Shown here in pieces: positions 28,947 through 38,159 of a stretch of DNA of 64,000 nucleotides; the stretch's first letter is position 1, and the number at the start of each line of letters is the position of its first letter. The DNA is from Burkholderiales bacterium (GTDB taxonomy: Bacteria > Pseudomonadota > Gammaproteobacteria > Burkholderiales > SG8-39), in the NCBI GenBank assembly GCA_017880775.1, contig JADGRQ010000006.1, positions 24,047 through 88,046 of the forward strand, in the 5' to 3' direction. A program made the translations under genes and the position numbers. The notes below the pieces were generated by a model. The model ran no database searches. It was not told the origin of the DNA and was given only the letters and a program-made list of their open reading frames with translations.

Positions 28947-30259
28947 CGCCGACCCAGCAGGGCGCCCTCGTCCTCTTCCTCACGCTTGCGATGCTGCTCT
29001 CGGGCGCGCCGGTCGCCTTCGGCCTGGGCGCGATCTCGGTCATGTTCATCGTCATCTTCCAGGGCTTCGACGCGCTGCACGTGGTGGCCGAAACCTTCTA
29101 TGCGGGGCTCAACGATTTCACGCTGGTGTCGATCCCGATGTTCGTGATGATGGGCGCCGCGATCGGTTCCTCGCCGGCCGGCAAGGACCTCTATGAGGCG
29201 CTCGACCGCTGGCTCTACCGCTTGCCCGGCGGCCTGGTGATCTCCAACCTCGGCGCCTGCGCGCTGTTCGCGGCGCTCACCGGCTCTTCGCCCGCGTGCT
29301 GCGCGGCCATCGGCAAGATGGGCATCCCCGAGATGCGCCGGCGCGGCTATCCGGACGACATCGCCACCGGCTCGATCTGCGCCGGCGGCACGCTCGGCAT
29401 CCTGATCCCGCCGTCGATCACCTTCATCCTGTACGGGATCGCCACCGAGACCTCGATCGGGCGCCTGTTCCTGGCCGGTGTGCTGCCCGGCCTGATGCTC
29501 ACCGGGCTGTTCATCCTGTGGACGCTGTTCATCATCTGGAAGCGCGGGTTCCGCTCGCACGCGGCGGATTTCCGCTACACCTGGAAAGAGAAATTCCAGT
29601 CGATCCCGAAGATCGCGCCGTTCCTCGCGATCATCGCGGGCGTCATGTACGTCCTCTACGGCGGCGTCGCGACGCCCTCCGAAGCTGCGGGCGTGGGCGC
29701 GGCGTTGTGCGTCGTGATGGCCGTGGTGATCTACAGGATGTGGAGCCCGCAGGCCTGGTGGGCGATCCTGCGCGATACCACGCGCGAATCGGTGATGATC
29801 CTCATGATCATCGCGGCCGCGGTGCTGTTCGGGTACATGCTCACCTCCCTGTACCTCACGCAGACGCTGGCGACGGCGATTGCCGAGATGCACGTGAACC
29901 GCTGGGTGCTGATGGGGATGATCAATGTGTTCCTGCTGATCTGCGGGTTCTTCATTCCGCCCGCGGCGGTGATCCTGATGACCGCCCCGATCCTGTATCC
30001 GATCATCAAGGCGGCCGGCTTCGATCCGGTCTGGTTCGGCGTGATCCTCACCATCAACATGGAGATCGGCCTGATCCATCCGCCGGTGGGCCTGAACATC
30101 TACATCGTCAGCTCGATCGCGCCGGACGTGCCGATCACGCGCATCATGTGGGGCACCATTCCCTACGTCGCGTGCATGATGCTGCAGATCGTCATCCTCT
30201 GCGTGTTTCCGGAGATCGCCACCTGGCTTCCGGACAAGCTGATGGGGCCCATGCACTGA
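28943..30259 (+). CDS. TRAP transporter large permease, DctM family
   Basis: The 438-residue product is a Na+-coupled permease with about 12 helices. Conserved stretches include SIPMFVMMGAAIGSSPAG, GALTGSSPA-like CALFAALTGSSPACCAAIG, the LGILIPPSI turn (about residue 155) and MEIGLIHPPVGLNIYI near the C-terminus. The start at 28943 overlaps dctQ. Two scaffold helices and two substrate hairpins are as in typical DctM proteins. Confidence 0.95.
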   Translation: MTPTQQGALVLFLTLAMLLSGAPVAFGLGAISVMFIVIFQGFDALHVVAETFYAGLNDFTLVSIPMFVMMGAAIGSSPAGKDLYEALDRWLYRLPGGLVISNLGACALFAALTGSSPACCAAIGKMGIPEMRRRGYPDDIATGSICAGGTLGILIPPSITFILYGIATETSIGRLFLAGVLPGLMLTGLFILWTLFIIWKRGFRSHAADFRYTWKEKFQSIPKIAPFLAIIAGVMYVLYGGVATPSEAAGVGAALCVVMAVVIYRMWSPQAWWAILRDTTRESVMILMIIAAAVLFGYMLTSLYLTQTLATAIAEMHVNRWVLMGMINVFLLICGFFIPPAAVILMTAPILYPIIKAAGFDPVWFGVILTINMEIGLIHPPVGLNIYIVSSIAPDVPITRIMWGTIPYVACMMLQIVILCVFPEIATWLPDKLMGPMH

Positions 30260-30305
30260 GCAGCATGCGATGTCGGGCAGAGAACCGCACGTAATTGAAC
30301 GGAGC

Positions 30306-31976
30306 CTACGGATACCGGCCCAGCAATTCCGTCGCGTGCTTGCGCGTAGTAGCAGTGATCTCGGTCCCGCCCAGCATCCGCGCCAGCTCCTCGATGCGTG
30401 CAGCGCGATCGAGCCGCGTCACGCCGGTCGAAATCCGCGCGCCTTTCTTCGTGCTGCCGGTCTTCGTCACAGACCACTGCTCATCGCCCTGCGCCGCGAC
30501 CTGCGGCAGATGGGTGACGCACAACACTTGGCGCTCGGTACCCAAGGCCTGCAGCGAGCGGCCGACGACTTCCGCTACCGCACCGCCGATCCCCGCGTCC
30601 ACTTCGTCGAAAATCAGCGTGCCCACGGGCGAGGATTTTGCGGCGACCATCTGGATCGCGAGGCTGATTCGGGACAACTCGCCCCCGGAGGCGACCTTGG
30701 CGAGCGGGCGCAACGGCAGGCTCGGGTGAGCCGAAACCTGGAACTCGACATCTTCGCGGCCGTGCGACGCAGGCTCATCGAGCGGATCGAGCACGACAGC
30801 GAATTTCCCTCCAGCCATCGCCAACTGCTGCATCTTCGCGCTCACCGCCTTGCCCAACGCCTGTGCCGCGGCGCGCCGCTTCTGCGAAAGCGCAGACGCA
30901 TTCTTGTCATAGAGCGCCCCCGCCGCCTCGACGTGCTTGCGCAACGCTTCCGGATTTCCGGCCAACTCAAGGTCCGCAAGCCGCGTAGCGAGGTCTCTCG
31001 CCAGCTGCCAAAGCTGCTCCGGCCGCACGCGGTGCTTGCGCGCAGCCGCGTGCAGCGCCTCGATGCGAGCCTCCGTGGAGCGCAGCGCCTCCGGATCGAG
31101 CTCGATGCGCGCGGCGTAGTGGCGCAGTTCGCGCACCGCCTCTCCCGCCTGGGCTTCTGCGCCGGCCAGCATCTCGACGATCGGGGCGAGCGCCTGGTCG
31201 TGTTCCGACAACTCGCGCAGACGCTGCGCCACTGCAGCGAGTTGCGCGACACACGCGCCCTCGGCTTCCGAGAGCGCTTCGAGCGACGACTGCGCGCCGG
31301 CGAGCAGGCTCGAGCCGTGCGCGAGGCGCGAATGCTCCGCAGCGAGCGCGTCCCACTCGCCTTCGGCCGGCGCAAGCTTCTTCAGCCCCTTCACCCGGTC
31401 CTCGAGATCCGCGCGCTCCGCCTCGCGCTGCGCGAACTGGGCTTCCGCCTCGGCCGCGAGCTGCTCGAGCCGCCGCCAGCCGCGGAACGCTTCGGTCACC
31501 TCTTGCGCGAGCGGCTCCAGCCCGGCATGCGCGTCCAGCAATGCGCGTTGCGCTGCGCCGCGCAGCAGCGATTGGTGCGCGTGTTGCCCGTGGATGTCGA
31601 GAAGGAATTCGCCCGCTTCACGCAGTTGCGCAACCGTCGCGGCATGCCCGTTGACGAACGCGCGCCCGCGACCGCTGCGATCGAGCATGCGGCGCAGCAG
31701 CAGCACGCCCGGATCGCCGCCCAACGCTTGCCCATCCACCCACGCTGCAAGCGCTCCGCGCGCGGGGACATCGAATTCCGCGGCGACTTCTGCGCGCTCC
31801 GCGCCGTCCCGGATCACCGACGCATCGGCGCGCCCGCCCACAGCCAGTTCGAGCGCATCGACCAGGATCGACTTGCCCGCGCCGGTTTCCCCGGTGAGCA
31901 CCGTGAACCCCGGGTGGAACTCGAGTTCGAGCGCCTCGACGATGACGAAATCGCGGATGCTCAGTTGGCGAAGCAC
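30306..31976 (-). CDS. recN: DNA repair protein RecN
   Basis: RecN is an SMC-like ATPase used in double-strand break repair. The 556-residue product has Walker A GETGAGKS (about residue 30), a long coiled-coil middle with a turn region, the signature SGGELSRISLAI and Walker B FDEVDAGIGG. The N-terminal MLRQLSIRDFVIVEALELEF is typical. It follows nadK by 16 bases, as in many proteobacteria, and converges with the TRAP operon. Confidence 0.97.
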   Translation of the reverse strand: MLRQLSIRDFVIVEALELEFHPGFTVLTGETGAGKSILVDALELAVGGRADASVIRDGAERAEVAAEFDVPARGALAAWVDGQALGGDPGVLLLRRMLDRSGRGRAFVNGHAATVAQLREAGEFLLDIHGQHAHQSLLRGAAQRALLDAHAGLEPLAQEVTEAFRGWRRLEQLAAEAEAQFAQREAERADLEDRVKGLKKLAPAEGEWDALAAEHSRLAHGSSLLAGAQSSLEALSEAEGACVAQLAAVAQRLRELSEHDQALAPIVEMLAGAEAQAGEAVRELRHYAARIELDPEALRSTEARIEALHAAARKHRVRPEQLWQLARDLATRLADLELAGNPEALRKHVEAAGALYDKNASALSQKRRAAAQALGKAVSAKMQQLAMAGGKFAVVLDPLDEPASHGREDVEFQVSAHPSLPLRPLAKVASGGELSRISLAIQMVAAKSSPVGTLIFDEVDAGIGGAVAEVVGRSLQALGTERQVLCVTHLPQVAAQGDEQWSVTKTGSTKKGARISTGVTRLDRAARIEELARMLGGTEITATTRKHATELLGRYP

Positions 31977-31992
31977 GGCCCGCAGTACGTTT

Positions 31993-32820
31993 TCAGTTTC
32001 GCTCCACCGCCTCGGACCAGCGGAGCTTCTCGCGCAGCATCACGAAATAGCTGTAGCCGGGCGGATGGATGAAGCGGATCGGGTCGCTCGAACGCTTGAG
32101 GCGCAGCCGGTCGCCCTCGGCGAGATCGGCAAGCGCCTGGCCATCGAAATGCGCGCGCGCGTCGCCCGATTGCCGCAGGACGATTTCGATGGTGCTGCGG
32201 TCGCTGATGCTCACCGGCCGCGCCGTGAGCGTGTGCGGATTGAGCGGCACCAGCGTGAACGCCGGCAGGCTCGGGTGCAGGATCGGCCCCTGCGCCGACA
32301 GCGCGTACGCGGTCGAGCCGGTCGGCGTGGCCACGATCACGCCGTCGGAGCGCAGCCGATACACGAACTCGCCGTCGATGTAGACCTCGAATTCGGTCAG
32401 GCGTCCCTGGGCGCCCTTGTTGACCACCGCGTCGTTGAGCGCGAGCGTCGCGAGCAGCGTCTTGCCGTCACGCACGATTTCGGCGTCGATCAGCGTGCGC
32501 TCCTCGGTGGAATAACGCCCGGCCAGGATGGCGCCGATCGACGCGCGCATGTCTTTCAGCGCGATGTCCGTCATGAACCCCAGCCGCCCCTGGTTGATGC
32601 CGACCACCGGCACCTTGTGGCGCACCAGATTGCGCGCTGCAGCCAGCATGGTGCCGTCGCCGCCGATCACGACGGCGAGGTCGGCCTGCGCGCTGTCGGC
32701 TTCAGCAAGTACTTCGCAGCCCTCCCCGCGCACAAACCCGGCCAGCGCAACGATCGAATCCGAGACTTCGGAACTGGGGGACTTGCCGATCAGGACGACC
32801 CGGCGGAAAGCGGTGGGCAT
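31993..32820 (-). CDS. nadK: NAD kinase
   Basis: NadK phosphorylates NAD to NADP. The 275-residue product has the GGDGTML motif (about residue 58), NDAVV, and the conserved glycine-rich PTGSTAY. The start at 32820 (MPTAFRRV) gives the normal length. The gene is divergent from hrcA with 121 bases between them and upstream of recN. Confidence 0.97.
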   Translation of the reverse strand: MPTAFRRVVLIGKSPSSEVSDSIVALAGFVRGEGCEVLAEADSAQADLAVVIGGDGTMLAAARNLVRHKVPVVGINQGRLGFMTDIALKDMRASIGAILAGRYSTEERTLIDAEIVRDGKTLLATLALNDAVVNKGAQGRLTEFEVYIDGEFVYRLRSDGVIVATPTGSTAYALSAQGPILHPSLPAFTLVPLNPHTLTARPVSISDRSTIEIVLRQSGDARAHFDGQALADLAEGDRLRLKRSSDPIRFIHPPGYSYFVMLREKLRWSEAVERN

Positions 32821-32941
32821 CGGCCAATTAAAACACACGCGCCGCGGCGCGCCAAACAAGGCGCCGCCGCGCGCAAAAAGGTCCCGCCACGCTCGCGCGG
32901 CGCTCAGATCGGCCGGCAGCGGCTTGTGTAGAATGACCCGC

Positions 32942-33967
32942 ATGCTCGACAAGCGTGCCCGGATGCTGCTGAAGACCCTGATCGAGCGCTACATCGCGGA
33001 CGGGGAACCGGTCGGCTCGCGCACGCTGTCGAAGTCCTCCGGGCTGGACCTCTCGCCCGCGACCATCCGCAACGTGATGTCCGATCTGGAGGACATGGGA
33101 TTCATCGCCAGCCCGCACACCTCCGCGGGCAGGGTCCCGACCCCCGCCGGCTACCGTTTCTTCGTCGACTCCCTGCTGGTGGTCAAGCCGCTCGGCAGCG
33201 CGCAGATGCACCATCTCGAGGACAGCCTGCAGCCGGACAACCCGCAGCGCGCAGTGCAGGCGGCCTCCACGCTGCTGGCGGACCTGACGCGCTTCGCCGG
33301 CGTGGTGATGGCGCCGCGGCGGCGCTCGCTCGCCTTCCGTGCGATCGAATTCCTCAAGCTCTCCGAGCGGCGCGTGCTGTTGATCGTGGTGACCCCCGAC
33401 GGCGACGTGCAGAACCGCATCCTGTTCACCGAACGTGAATATTCTCCGGCGGAACTGGTCGAGGCGGCGAACTACATCAACCAGAACTACTCCGGCCAGA
33501 GCATCGAGGAAGTGCGCGGCCGCCTGCACGCCGAGCTGCACGACATCCGCCACGACATGATCGGGCTGATGAGCGCCGCGCTCGAGGTCGGCACCCGCGC
33601 AGTCGCGGAGACCGGCGAGCAGTACGTGATCACCGGCGAGCGAAACCTCCTGTCGGTGCGCGACCTGTCCTCGGACATGACCCGCCTGCGCCAGCTGTTC
33701 GAGCTGTTCGAGCGCAAGACGTCGCTGATCCAGATCCTGGATTTCAGCCTGCGCGGCCAGGGGGTGCAGATTTTCATCGGCGGCGAATCGGGCGTATCCG
33801 CCCCCGATGACGTGGCGGTGGTCACCGCGCCGTACAAGGTCGACGGAGAAGTCGTGGGCACGGTGGGCGTCATCGGTCCTACGCGCATGGCCTATGACCA
33901 GGTGATTCCGATCGTCGACGTCACGGCCAAGCTGCTTTCATCGGCGCTCTCGCTGAACCAGGCATGA
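32942..33967 (+). CDS. hrcA: Heat-inducible transcription repressor HrcA
   Basis: HrcA binds CIRCE inverted repeats and represses chaperonin genes. The 341-residue product has the N-terminal winged helix ([22 protein letters not shown] read as adjoining segments, then [16 protein letters not shown] and [16 protein letters not shown]) and the C-terminal GAF-like part ([24 protein letters not shown]). The ATG at 32942 gives the usual start; 32933 is an in-frame alternative. Neither has a Shine-Dalgarno site, and a TGTGTAGAAT extended -10-like element lies seven bases upstream, so the message may be leaderless. No CIRCE element was found by eye in this window. Confidence 0.95.
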   Translation: MLDKRARMLLKTLIERYIADGEPVGSRTLSKSSGLDLSPATIRNVMSDLEDMGFIASPHTSAGRVPTPAGYRFFVDSLLVVKPLGSAQMHHLEDSLQPDNPQRAVQAASTLLADLTRFAGVVMAPRRRSLAFRAIEFLKLSERRVLLIVVTPDGDVQNRILFTEREYSPAELVEAANYINQNYSGQSIEEVRGRLHAELHDIRHDMIGLMSAALEVGTRAVAETGEQYVITGERNLLSVRDLSSDMTRLRQLFELFERKTSLIQILDFSLRGQGVQIFIGGESGVSAPDDVAVVTAPYKVDGEVVGTVGVIGPTRMAYDQVIPIVDVTAKLLSSALSLNQA

Positions 33968-34941
33968 CCGCGGGGCCGCCGCGCGTCGGCGTGCTGCTGG
34001 TCAACCTGGGCACGCCCGAAGCGCCGACCGCGCCGGCGGTGCGCAGCTACCTGGCCGAGTTCCTTTCCGATCCGCGCGTCGTGGAACTGCCGCGCCTGCT
34101 CTGGCTGCCGATTCTGTACGGCGTGATTTTGAACGTGCGGCCGAAGAAATCTGCAGAGAAGTACGCGAAGATCTGGACCAGTGAAGGCTCGCCGCTGATG
34201 GTGCACACCGTGCGCCAGGCGAAGCTGTTGCGCGGATTTCTCGGCGAGTACCGCAAACCCGCCCCGCCGGTCGAGTTCGCGATGCGCTACGGCAGGCCTT
34301 CGGTCGGCGAAGCGCTCGACCGGCTGCGCGCCGCCGGATGCGATTCAATCACCGTGCTGCCGCTGTATCCGCAATACGCGGCCAGCGCCACGGCGAGCGT
34401 AAAAGACGCTGTGGATGCGTGGCGAACAGGCAGCGCTCCGGCGCTGCGCGTCATCGAACAGTTCCACGAAGATGCCGGCTACCTTGCGGCGCTTGAGGCG
34501 CTGGTGCGCCGTTTCTGGAAAACGCAGGACCGCGGCGCGAAGCTGGTGATCAGCTTTCACGGCCTGCCGCAGCGCGTGGTCGATCGCGGTGATCCGTACC
34601 AGCGCCAATGCTACGCCACCGCGCGCGGCCTGGCGCAGCGGCTCGCGCTCAACGAGGCCGATTGCGTCGTGACCTTCCAGTCGCGCTTCGGCGCGGCCAA
34701 ATGGCTGCAACCGTACACCGAACCGACGTTGGTTGAACTCGCCAGACAGGGCCTCGGGCGGGTCGATGTGCTGTGCCCGGGATTCGTCTCGGATTGCCTC
34801 GAAACGCTCGAGGAAATCGGCATCGGCGCCCGCAAGGCGTTTCTCGCCGCCGGCGGACGTGATCTGCGGCTGATGCCCTGCCTCAACGAATCACGGGAGT
34901 GGATCGAAGCGTTGGCGGGTCTTGCCGGGTTCAATAAATAG
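33964..34941 (+). CDS. hemH: Ferrochelatase
   Basis: HemH inserts Fe2+ into protoporphyrin IX in the last step of heme synthesis. The 325-residue product has the N-terminal [13 protein letters not shown], the catalytic His in [17 protein letters not shown] (about residue 200), the QSRFG motif, and [16 protein letters not shown] with the acidic metal-relay residues. It overlaps hrcA by four bases. The last codons and stop (AAATAG) lie inside the REP-like element that follows, so the element probably inserted at the gene's end without damaging it. Confidence 0.97.
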   Translation: MTAGPPRVGVLLVNLGTPEAPTAPAVRSYLAEFLSDPRVVELPRLLWLPILYGVILNVRPKKSAEKYAKIWTSEGSPLMVHTVRQAKLLRGFLGEYRKPAPPVEFAMRYGRPSVGEALDRLRAAGCDSITVLPLYPQYAASATASVKDAVDAWRTGSAPALRVIEQFHEDAGYLAALEALVRRFWKTQDRGAKLVISFHGLPQRVVDRGDPYQRQCYATARGLAQRLALNEADCVVTFQSRFGAAKWLQPYTEPTLVELARQGLGRVDVLCPGFVSDCLETLEEIGIGARKAFLAAGGRDLRLMPCLNESREWIEALAGLAGFNK

Positions 34942-35020
34942 GGTCATAAATAGGGTCAGAGTCACATTTCCGTCCGGCGGACATCTCGGGACGCGGAAAT
35001 GTGACTCTGACCCTATTTAT
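34934..35020. repeat. REP/RAYT-type palindrome with a perfect 27-bp stem
   Basis: The arms at 34946-34972 and 34994-35020 are perfect inverted repeats of 27 bp around a 21-base loop; the core reads TAGGGTCAGAGTCACATTTC. A 12-bp unit (ATAAATAGGGTC) is also tandemly duplicated at 34934-34957. This motif is a familiar flank of REP-associated tyrosine transposase units in proteobacteria. No transposase is present here, so it is a non-autonomous copy. It may also end hemH transcripts and those of the kinase gene running the other way. Confidence 0.8.
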
Positions 35021-35053
35021 TGATGGAGCCTGATCATCGCGCTCCCCGGCATT

Positions 35054-35977
35054 TTATCCGTCGGAACGCCGCGTGCGCTCGCCGCCCGGTTCCAGCGCGA
35101 CGGTCTTGGCGAGATCCACGACCGCCGGCCGCGCGTCCGCGGCTTCCGGCAGGCGGAGCTGCTGTACACATTGCGCGAGGTCGCGCGCGAGCTCCCGCGC
35201 GCTCTGGTAGCGCTCGTCGGGCAGCTTCGCGATCATCCTGGCAACCACGCTGTCGACGCCTTTCGGTACTTCTGAAATTACTGCGCTGGGCGCGGGCGGC
35301 GCGAAGTTCATGATTTGTTGGGCCAGCGCGAACTCGTTTTCGCCGCCGAACGGCGCAACCCCCGTCAGCATCTCGTACAGCACAACGCCGAGCGAAAAAA
35401 TGTCGGAGCGATGGTCGGCACGCTTGCCGAGCGCCTGCTCGGGCGACATGTACCTGGGGGAGCCCAGCATGGTTCCGGACAGCGTCACATCGGCCGAAAC
35501 GCGCCTGCGCGCAAGGCCGAAATCGGTGATCTTCACGGGGCCGTCGGCCACGACCATGATGTTCGAGGGCTTGATGTCACGGTGCACCACCCCATGCTCG
35601 TGCGCGTACGCGAGTCCTTCGGCGACCTGCACGGCGATCGACAATGCCCGGGCCGGAGACAGCGGTTGGCCGAATTCCAGCAGCACGCGCAACTCCACGC
35701 CCGCGATGAACTCCATGGCCATGTAGGCAACGTCGCCGCTCTTGCCGACGTCGTAGATGATGACGATGTTCGGATGGTTCAGGCCCGCCGCAGCCCGCGC
35801 TTCCTGGTTGAAACGCGCTTCATAGTGCCTGCTGCCCTCGCCGCCGGGGTCCATGTTGACGGTCTTGATGGCCAGCGTGCGCTCGAGCATCGGGTCGGTC
35901 GCCTTGTAGACGACGCCCATGGCACCGCGCCCGAGTTCGGATTCGATCAGGTAGCGGCCGAGTACGGGGTTGTCCAT
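35054..35977 (-). CDS. Soluble Hanks-type Ser/Thr protein kinase
   Basis: The 307-residue product is almost only a kinase domain: GRGAMGVVYKA (P-loop, about residue 17), AIKTV (catalytic Lys), HRDIKPSN (catalytic loop), DFGLA (metal) and SPRYMSPEQ (activation segment), so all catalytic residues are present. No transmembrane helix or sensor domain follows, unlike most PknB proteins. The start at 35977 fits the family, though the ribosome site is weak. It lies eight bases after the lipoprotein gene and is probably in an operon with it and the cytidylate-kinase-like gene. Confidence 0.93.
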   Translation of the reverse strand: MDNPVLGRYLIESELGRGAMGVVYKATDPMLERTLAIKTVNMDPGGEGSRHYEARFNQEARAAAGLNHPNIVIIYDVGKSGDVAYMAMEFIAGVELRVLLEFGQPLSPARALSIAVQVAEGLAYAHEHGVVHRDIKPSNIMVVADGPVKITDFGLARRRVSADVTLSGTMLGSPRYMSPEQALGKRADHRSDIFSLGVVLYEMLTGVAPFGGENEFALAQQIMNFAPPAPSAVISEVPKGVDSVVARMIAKLPDERYQSARELARDLAQCVQQLRLPEAADARPAVVDLAKTVALEPGGERTRRSDG

Positions 35978-35985
35978 GTCCGGCG

Positions 35986-36489
35986 CTAGCGACGTCTGGC
36001 CTTGCCACCCGGGTCGGTCGAGAAGTCGTGCATTTCGATGATTTCGCGCGCGACGCCATCGTCCGAGAAGCTGATCCAGAGGATCCGCTTGTCGGTGATC
36101 TCGAGCCATGGGTATTCCCATACGTCGAGCGGTTTGAGCGCGGCGCGCGCACTGCGGTAGGGCGGCCCGATCAGTTCGCGCACCTGGTCACGCGTGGTGG
36201 CGTTCAACTCGAGCCGGGCGATGTTCGCGCGCGTGAGGCGCGGCTCCAGGGTCCTCATCACCTGGTCTGGCCCGAAAGTGGCGGCGTACATTTCGCGGCC
36301 GTACGGCAACCGCGAAAAGTACCAGACCGATCCTCCGTCCTCGCGCTCCAGCCGGAGCGAGGGCTTGCCCATCAGCGCCTCGACATCGGACGACGTGGAG
36401 GCGCCCGGAACCAGGCCGCGGCCGTCGATCGAGGCGCAGCCCACTGCGAGCACGCACAGCGCGAGCGCCGCCACCACCGCCGGGTTCAC
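35986..36489 (-). CDS. Small OmlA/BamE-like lipoprotein
   Basis: The 167-residue product has a lipoprotein signal (LAVGCASIDG). The mature part shows two SmpA/OmlA-like half repeats (STSSDVEALMGKPSLR and ATTRDQVRELIGPPYRS), each followed by W-Y or W-E-Y strands. The fold resembles BamE, but the sequence is distinct from the real bamE at 24814. It overlaps the upstream gene by four bases and precedes the Ser/Thr kinase. The function is unknown. Confidence 0.72.
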   Translation of the reverse strand: MNPAVVAALALCVLAVGCASIDGRGLVPGASTSSDVEALMGKPSLRLEREDGGSVWYFSRLPYGREMYAATFGPDQVMRTLEPRLTRANIARLELNATTRDQVRELIGPPYRSARAALKPLDVWEYPWLEITDKRILWISFSDDGVAREIIEMHDFSTDPGGKARRR

Positions 36490-37316
36490 GTGCGGATTCC
36501 GCCCGGCCCGGCCTCCGGATCCTGCGAGCGATACTCGACATGGAGCACCCCGGGCACGGCGCCGGCAATGGCGACGATCGAAATGCGTTCGTCGGCGCTG
36601 CGCCGGCCGCCGTCTACGGTCACGCGGCCGGATTCAGTGGCTACGGATACCTTGATTTCGCGGGTTTCCGTCGCAGCCCGCAATGCGGCCCGCACGCGCG
36701 CGGAGGTCGCGAGGTCCCTGACCCGCTGCCGGGACTCTTCGGTCTCGGCGAATTTCGGCGAGCGCACCAGGCCGAGAATTTCGTCGATGCACTCCTCGGT
36801 CCGCACGCGTTTGGTGTTGAGCACCAGATCGTAGTGCTCCGGCTCGGTCCATTGCACCCCGAAGTGCCGCCGCATGATCGCGGTATGCGCCTCGTCGTTG
36901 ATGCGGATCTCCTCGCTCACCAGTGCGGCGTCCTCAGTGTCGAGCCGCTCCATCATGCGCTGCTTGCGCACCTCGAGCGGCGCACAGACACGCACACAGA
37001 CCACATGCGGAACGTCGCGCAGCAGGTGGGTGGCGCCCCAGCCCCGGATGACGGCGCCCCGTTCATGCAGCGCGAGGCCGATGATCTCGTCGGCCGTATA
37101 AATCGACATGCTGGTCTGGTCCGCGCTGAGGCGCTCGAGCAAGCCTGCCGTGCCGTCGAGCAGCCTGACAACGTGGCTCTTGCGCATCCGCATGCGGTCG
37201 GCAAGGTGCTCGATCACCTCATGGTAGAGCACGGGCACGCCGAGCGCTTCGCCGAGCCCCGCGGCGACGTCCTTGCCGAGCGAGCCCATTTCGCGCGTGA
37301 TCGCAACTACCGGCAT
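36486..37316 (-). CDS. Cytidylate-kinase-like protein with C-terminal BON-like domain
   Basis: Residues 1-190 resemble the cytidylate kinase-like family: VAITREMGSLGKDVA is a variant nucleotide loop, GAVIRGWGATHLL and CVRVCAPLEVRKQRMM match the core, and INDEAHTAIMRRHFG the lid. The last 75 residues (IKVSVATESGRVTVDGG, VPGVLHVEY) look like a BON domain, often a phospholipid or periplasmic binding module. The combination is unusual. It is the first gene of a three-gene set with a lipoprotein and a Ser/Thr kinase, so a signalling or stress role is likely but unproven. Confidence 0.75.
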   Translation of the reverse strand: MPVVAITREMGSLGKDVAAGLGEALGVPVLYHEVIEHLADRMRMRKSHVVRLLDGTAGLLERLSADQTSMSIYTADEIIGLALHERGAVIRGWGATHLLRDVPHVVCVRVCAPLEVRKQRMMERLDTEDAALVSEEIRINDEAHTAIMRRHFGVQWTEPEHYDLVLNTKRVRTEECIDEILGLVRSPKFAETEESRQRVRDLATSARVRAALRAATETREIKVSVATESGRVTVDGGRRSADERISIVAIAGAVPGVLHVEYRSQDPEAGPGGIRT

Positions 37317-37382
37317 GTCGCCTCCTGGAAGGGCCGGAACGAAAAGCTTAGTCTACGCTGCCCGGTGCAGTACGCAATCGGC

Positions 37383-38078
37383 CTATTCGTCCTTGCGGCA
37401 CGGCCATGCGGCGGGATGATTGAGGCCTTTTGGCAGCTTGGTGCCCGGGTTTCCGCAGGCGGAATCGAGCTGGGGCTGGGTCAGGCCGACCACGCTGGAC
37501 AGGTCGACGCCTTCGATGCGCGTCCGGTAGATCTCCGTGCCGGTGAAATCGGCGCCGCTCAGGACGGCGTCGCCGAGGATCGCGCGGGACAGGTCCGCGC
37601 CGACCAGTTTTGCGCGCGACAACACCGCACCCTGCAGCAGCGCCCGCGGCAGTTCCGCCTTCTCGAGGATTGCACCCGAAAGGTCGGCCCACCTGAAGAC
37701 CGTGCGCGCCAATTCCGCCTTGCTCAGGTCCGCGCCGATCAGTTTTGCTCCGGTGAAGTCGGCGCGATAGGCGTTGCTGCGGGCGAGCTTCGCGCGGCTC
37801 AGGTCGGCGGTGCGCAGCGCGGTGCGGTCGATGCTCGCTTCGATCATATCGGCCTCGACCAGCTTCGTGCCGGACAGGTCGCTGCGGCCGAAATCGGTGC
37901 CGGCAAACCGCCCCTTGCTCAAATCGATGTCCTTCAGGATCAGGCGCCGCTTATCGCACTTGTTCCAGTCCACGCCGGGCCGCGGCGGATCCCCGCAACC
38001 GGCAAGCGCCGCCTGCTGCGCAAACGCAAACAGCAGGCCCCACAGAACCCGGCAGGTGATCGTCGATGCGTATCCCAT
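37383..38078 (-). CDS. Secreted pentapeptide-repeat protein
   Basis: The 231-residue product starts at 38078 with a signal sequence that ends in ALAGC, a possible lipobox. About 30 tandem A(D/N)LSxA-type pentapeptides follow (LSRAKLARSNAYRADFTGAK read as units), which should fold as a right-handed quadrilateral beta-helix. A cysteine near each end of the mature protein could form a disulfide. The gene is divergent from grpE. Function unknown; such proteins are often structural or interaction scaffolds. Confidence 0.82.
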   Translation of the reverse strand: MGYASTITCRVLWGLLFAFAQQAALAGCGDPPRPGVDWNKCDKRRLILKDIDLSKGRFAGTDFGRSDLSGTKLVEADMIEASIDRTALRTADLSRAKLARSNAYRADFTGAKLIGADLSKAELARTVFRWADLSGAILEKAELPRALLQGAVLSRAKLVGADLSRAILGDAVLSGADFTGTEIYRTRIEGVDLSSVVGLTQPQLDSACGNPGTKLPKGLNHPAAWPCRKDE

Positions 38079-38102
38079 GAGAGCGCATTCTGGCACGACG
38101 GG

Positions 38103-38130
38103 CTTGAATCGGTAAAAACCATCCCCAATT
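38103..38130 (+). promoter_or_regulatory. Sigma-32 (heat-shock) promoter for grpE-dnaK-dnaJ
   Basis: CTTGAA at 38103-38108, a 14-base spacer, and CCCCAATT at 38123-38130 closely match the RpoH consensus CTTGAA-N13/14-CCCCATNT. It lies 30 bases before the grpE start, which agrees with a short leader. Confidence 0.75.
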
Positions 38131-38159
38131 GCCCGGGATTGATATGTGGCCTGCATGAA

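Noticed and set aside
36540..38159. A very long plus-strand frame upstream of and in frame with grpE
   Set aside because: It crosses the cytidylate-kinase-like and pentapeptide genes in antisense and the sigma-32 promoter; GrpE begins at 38160.
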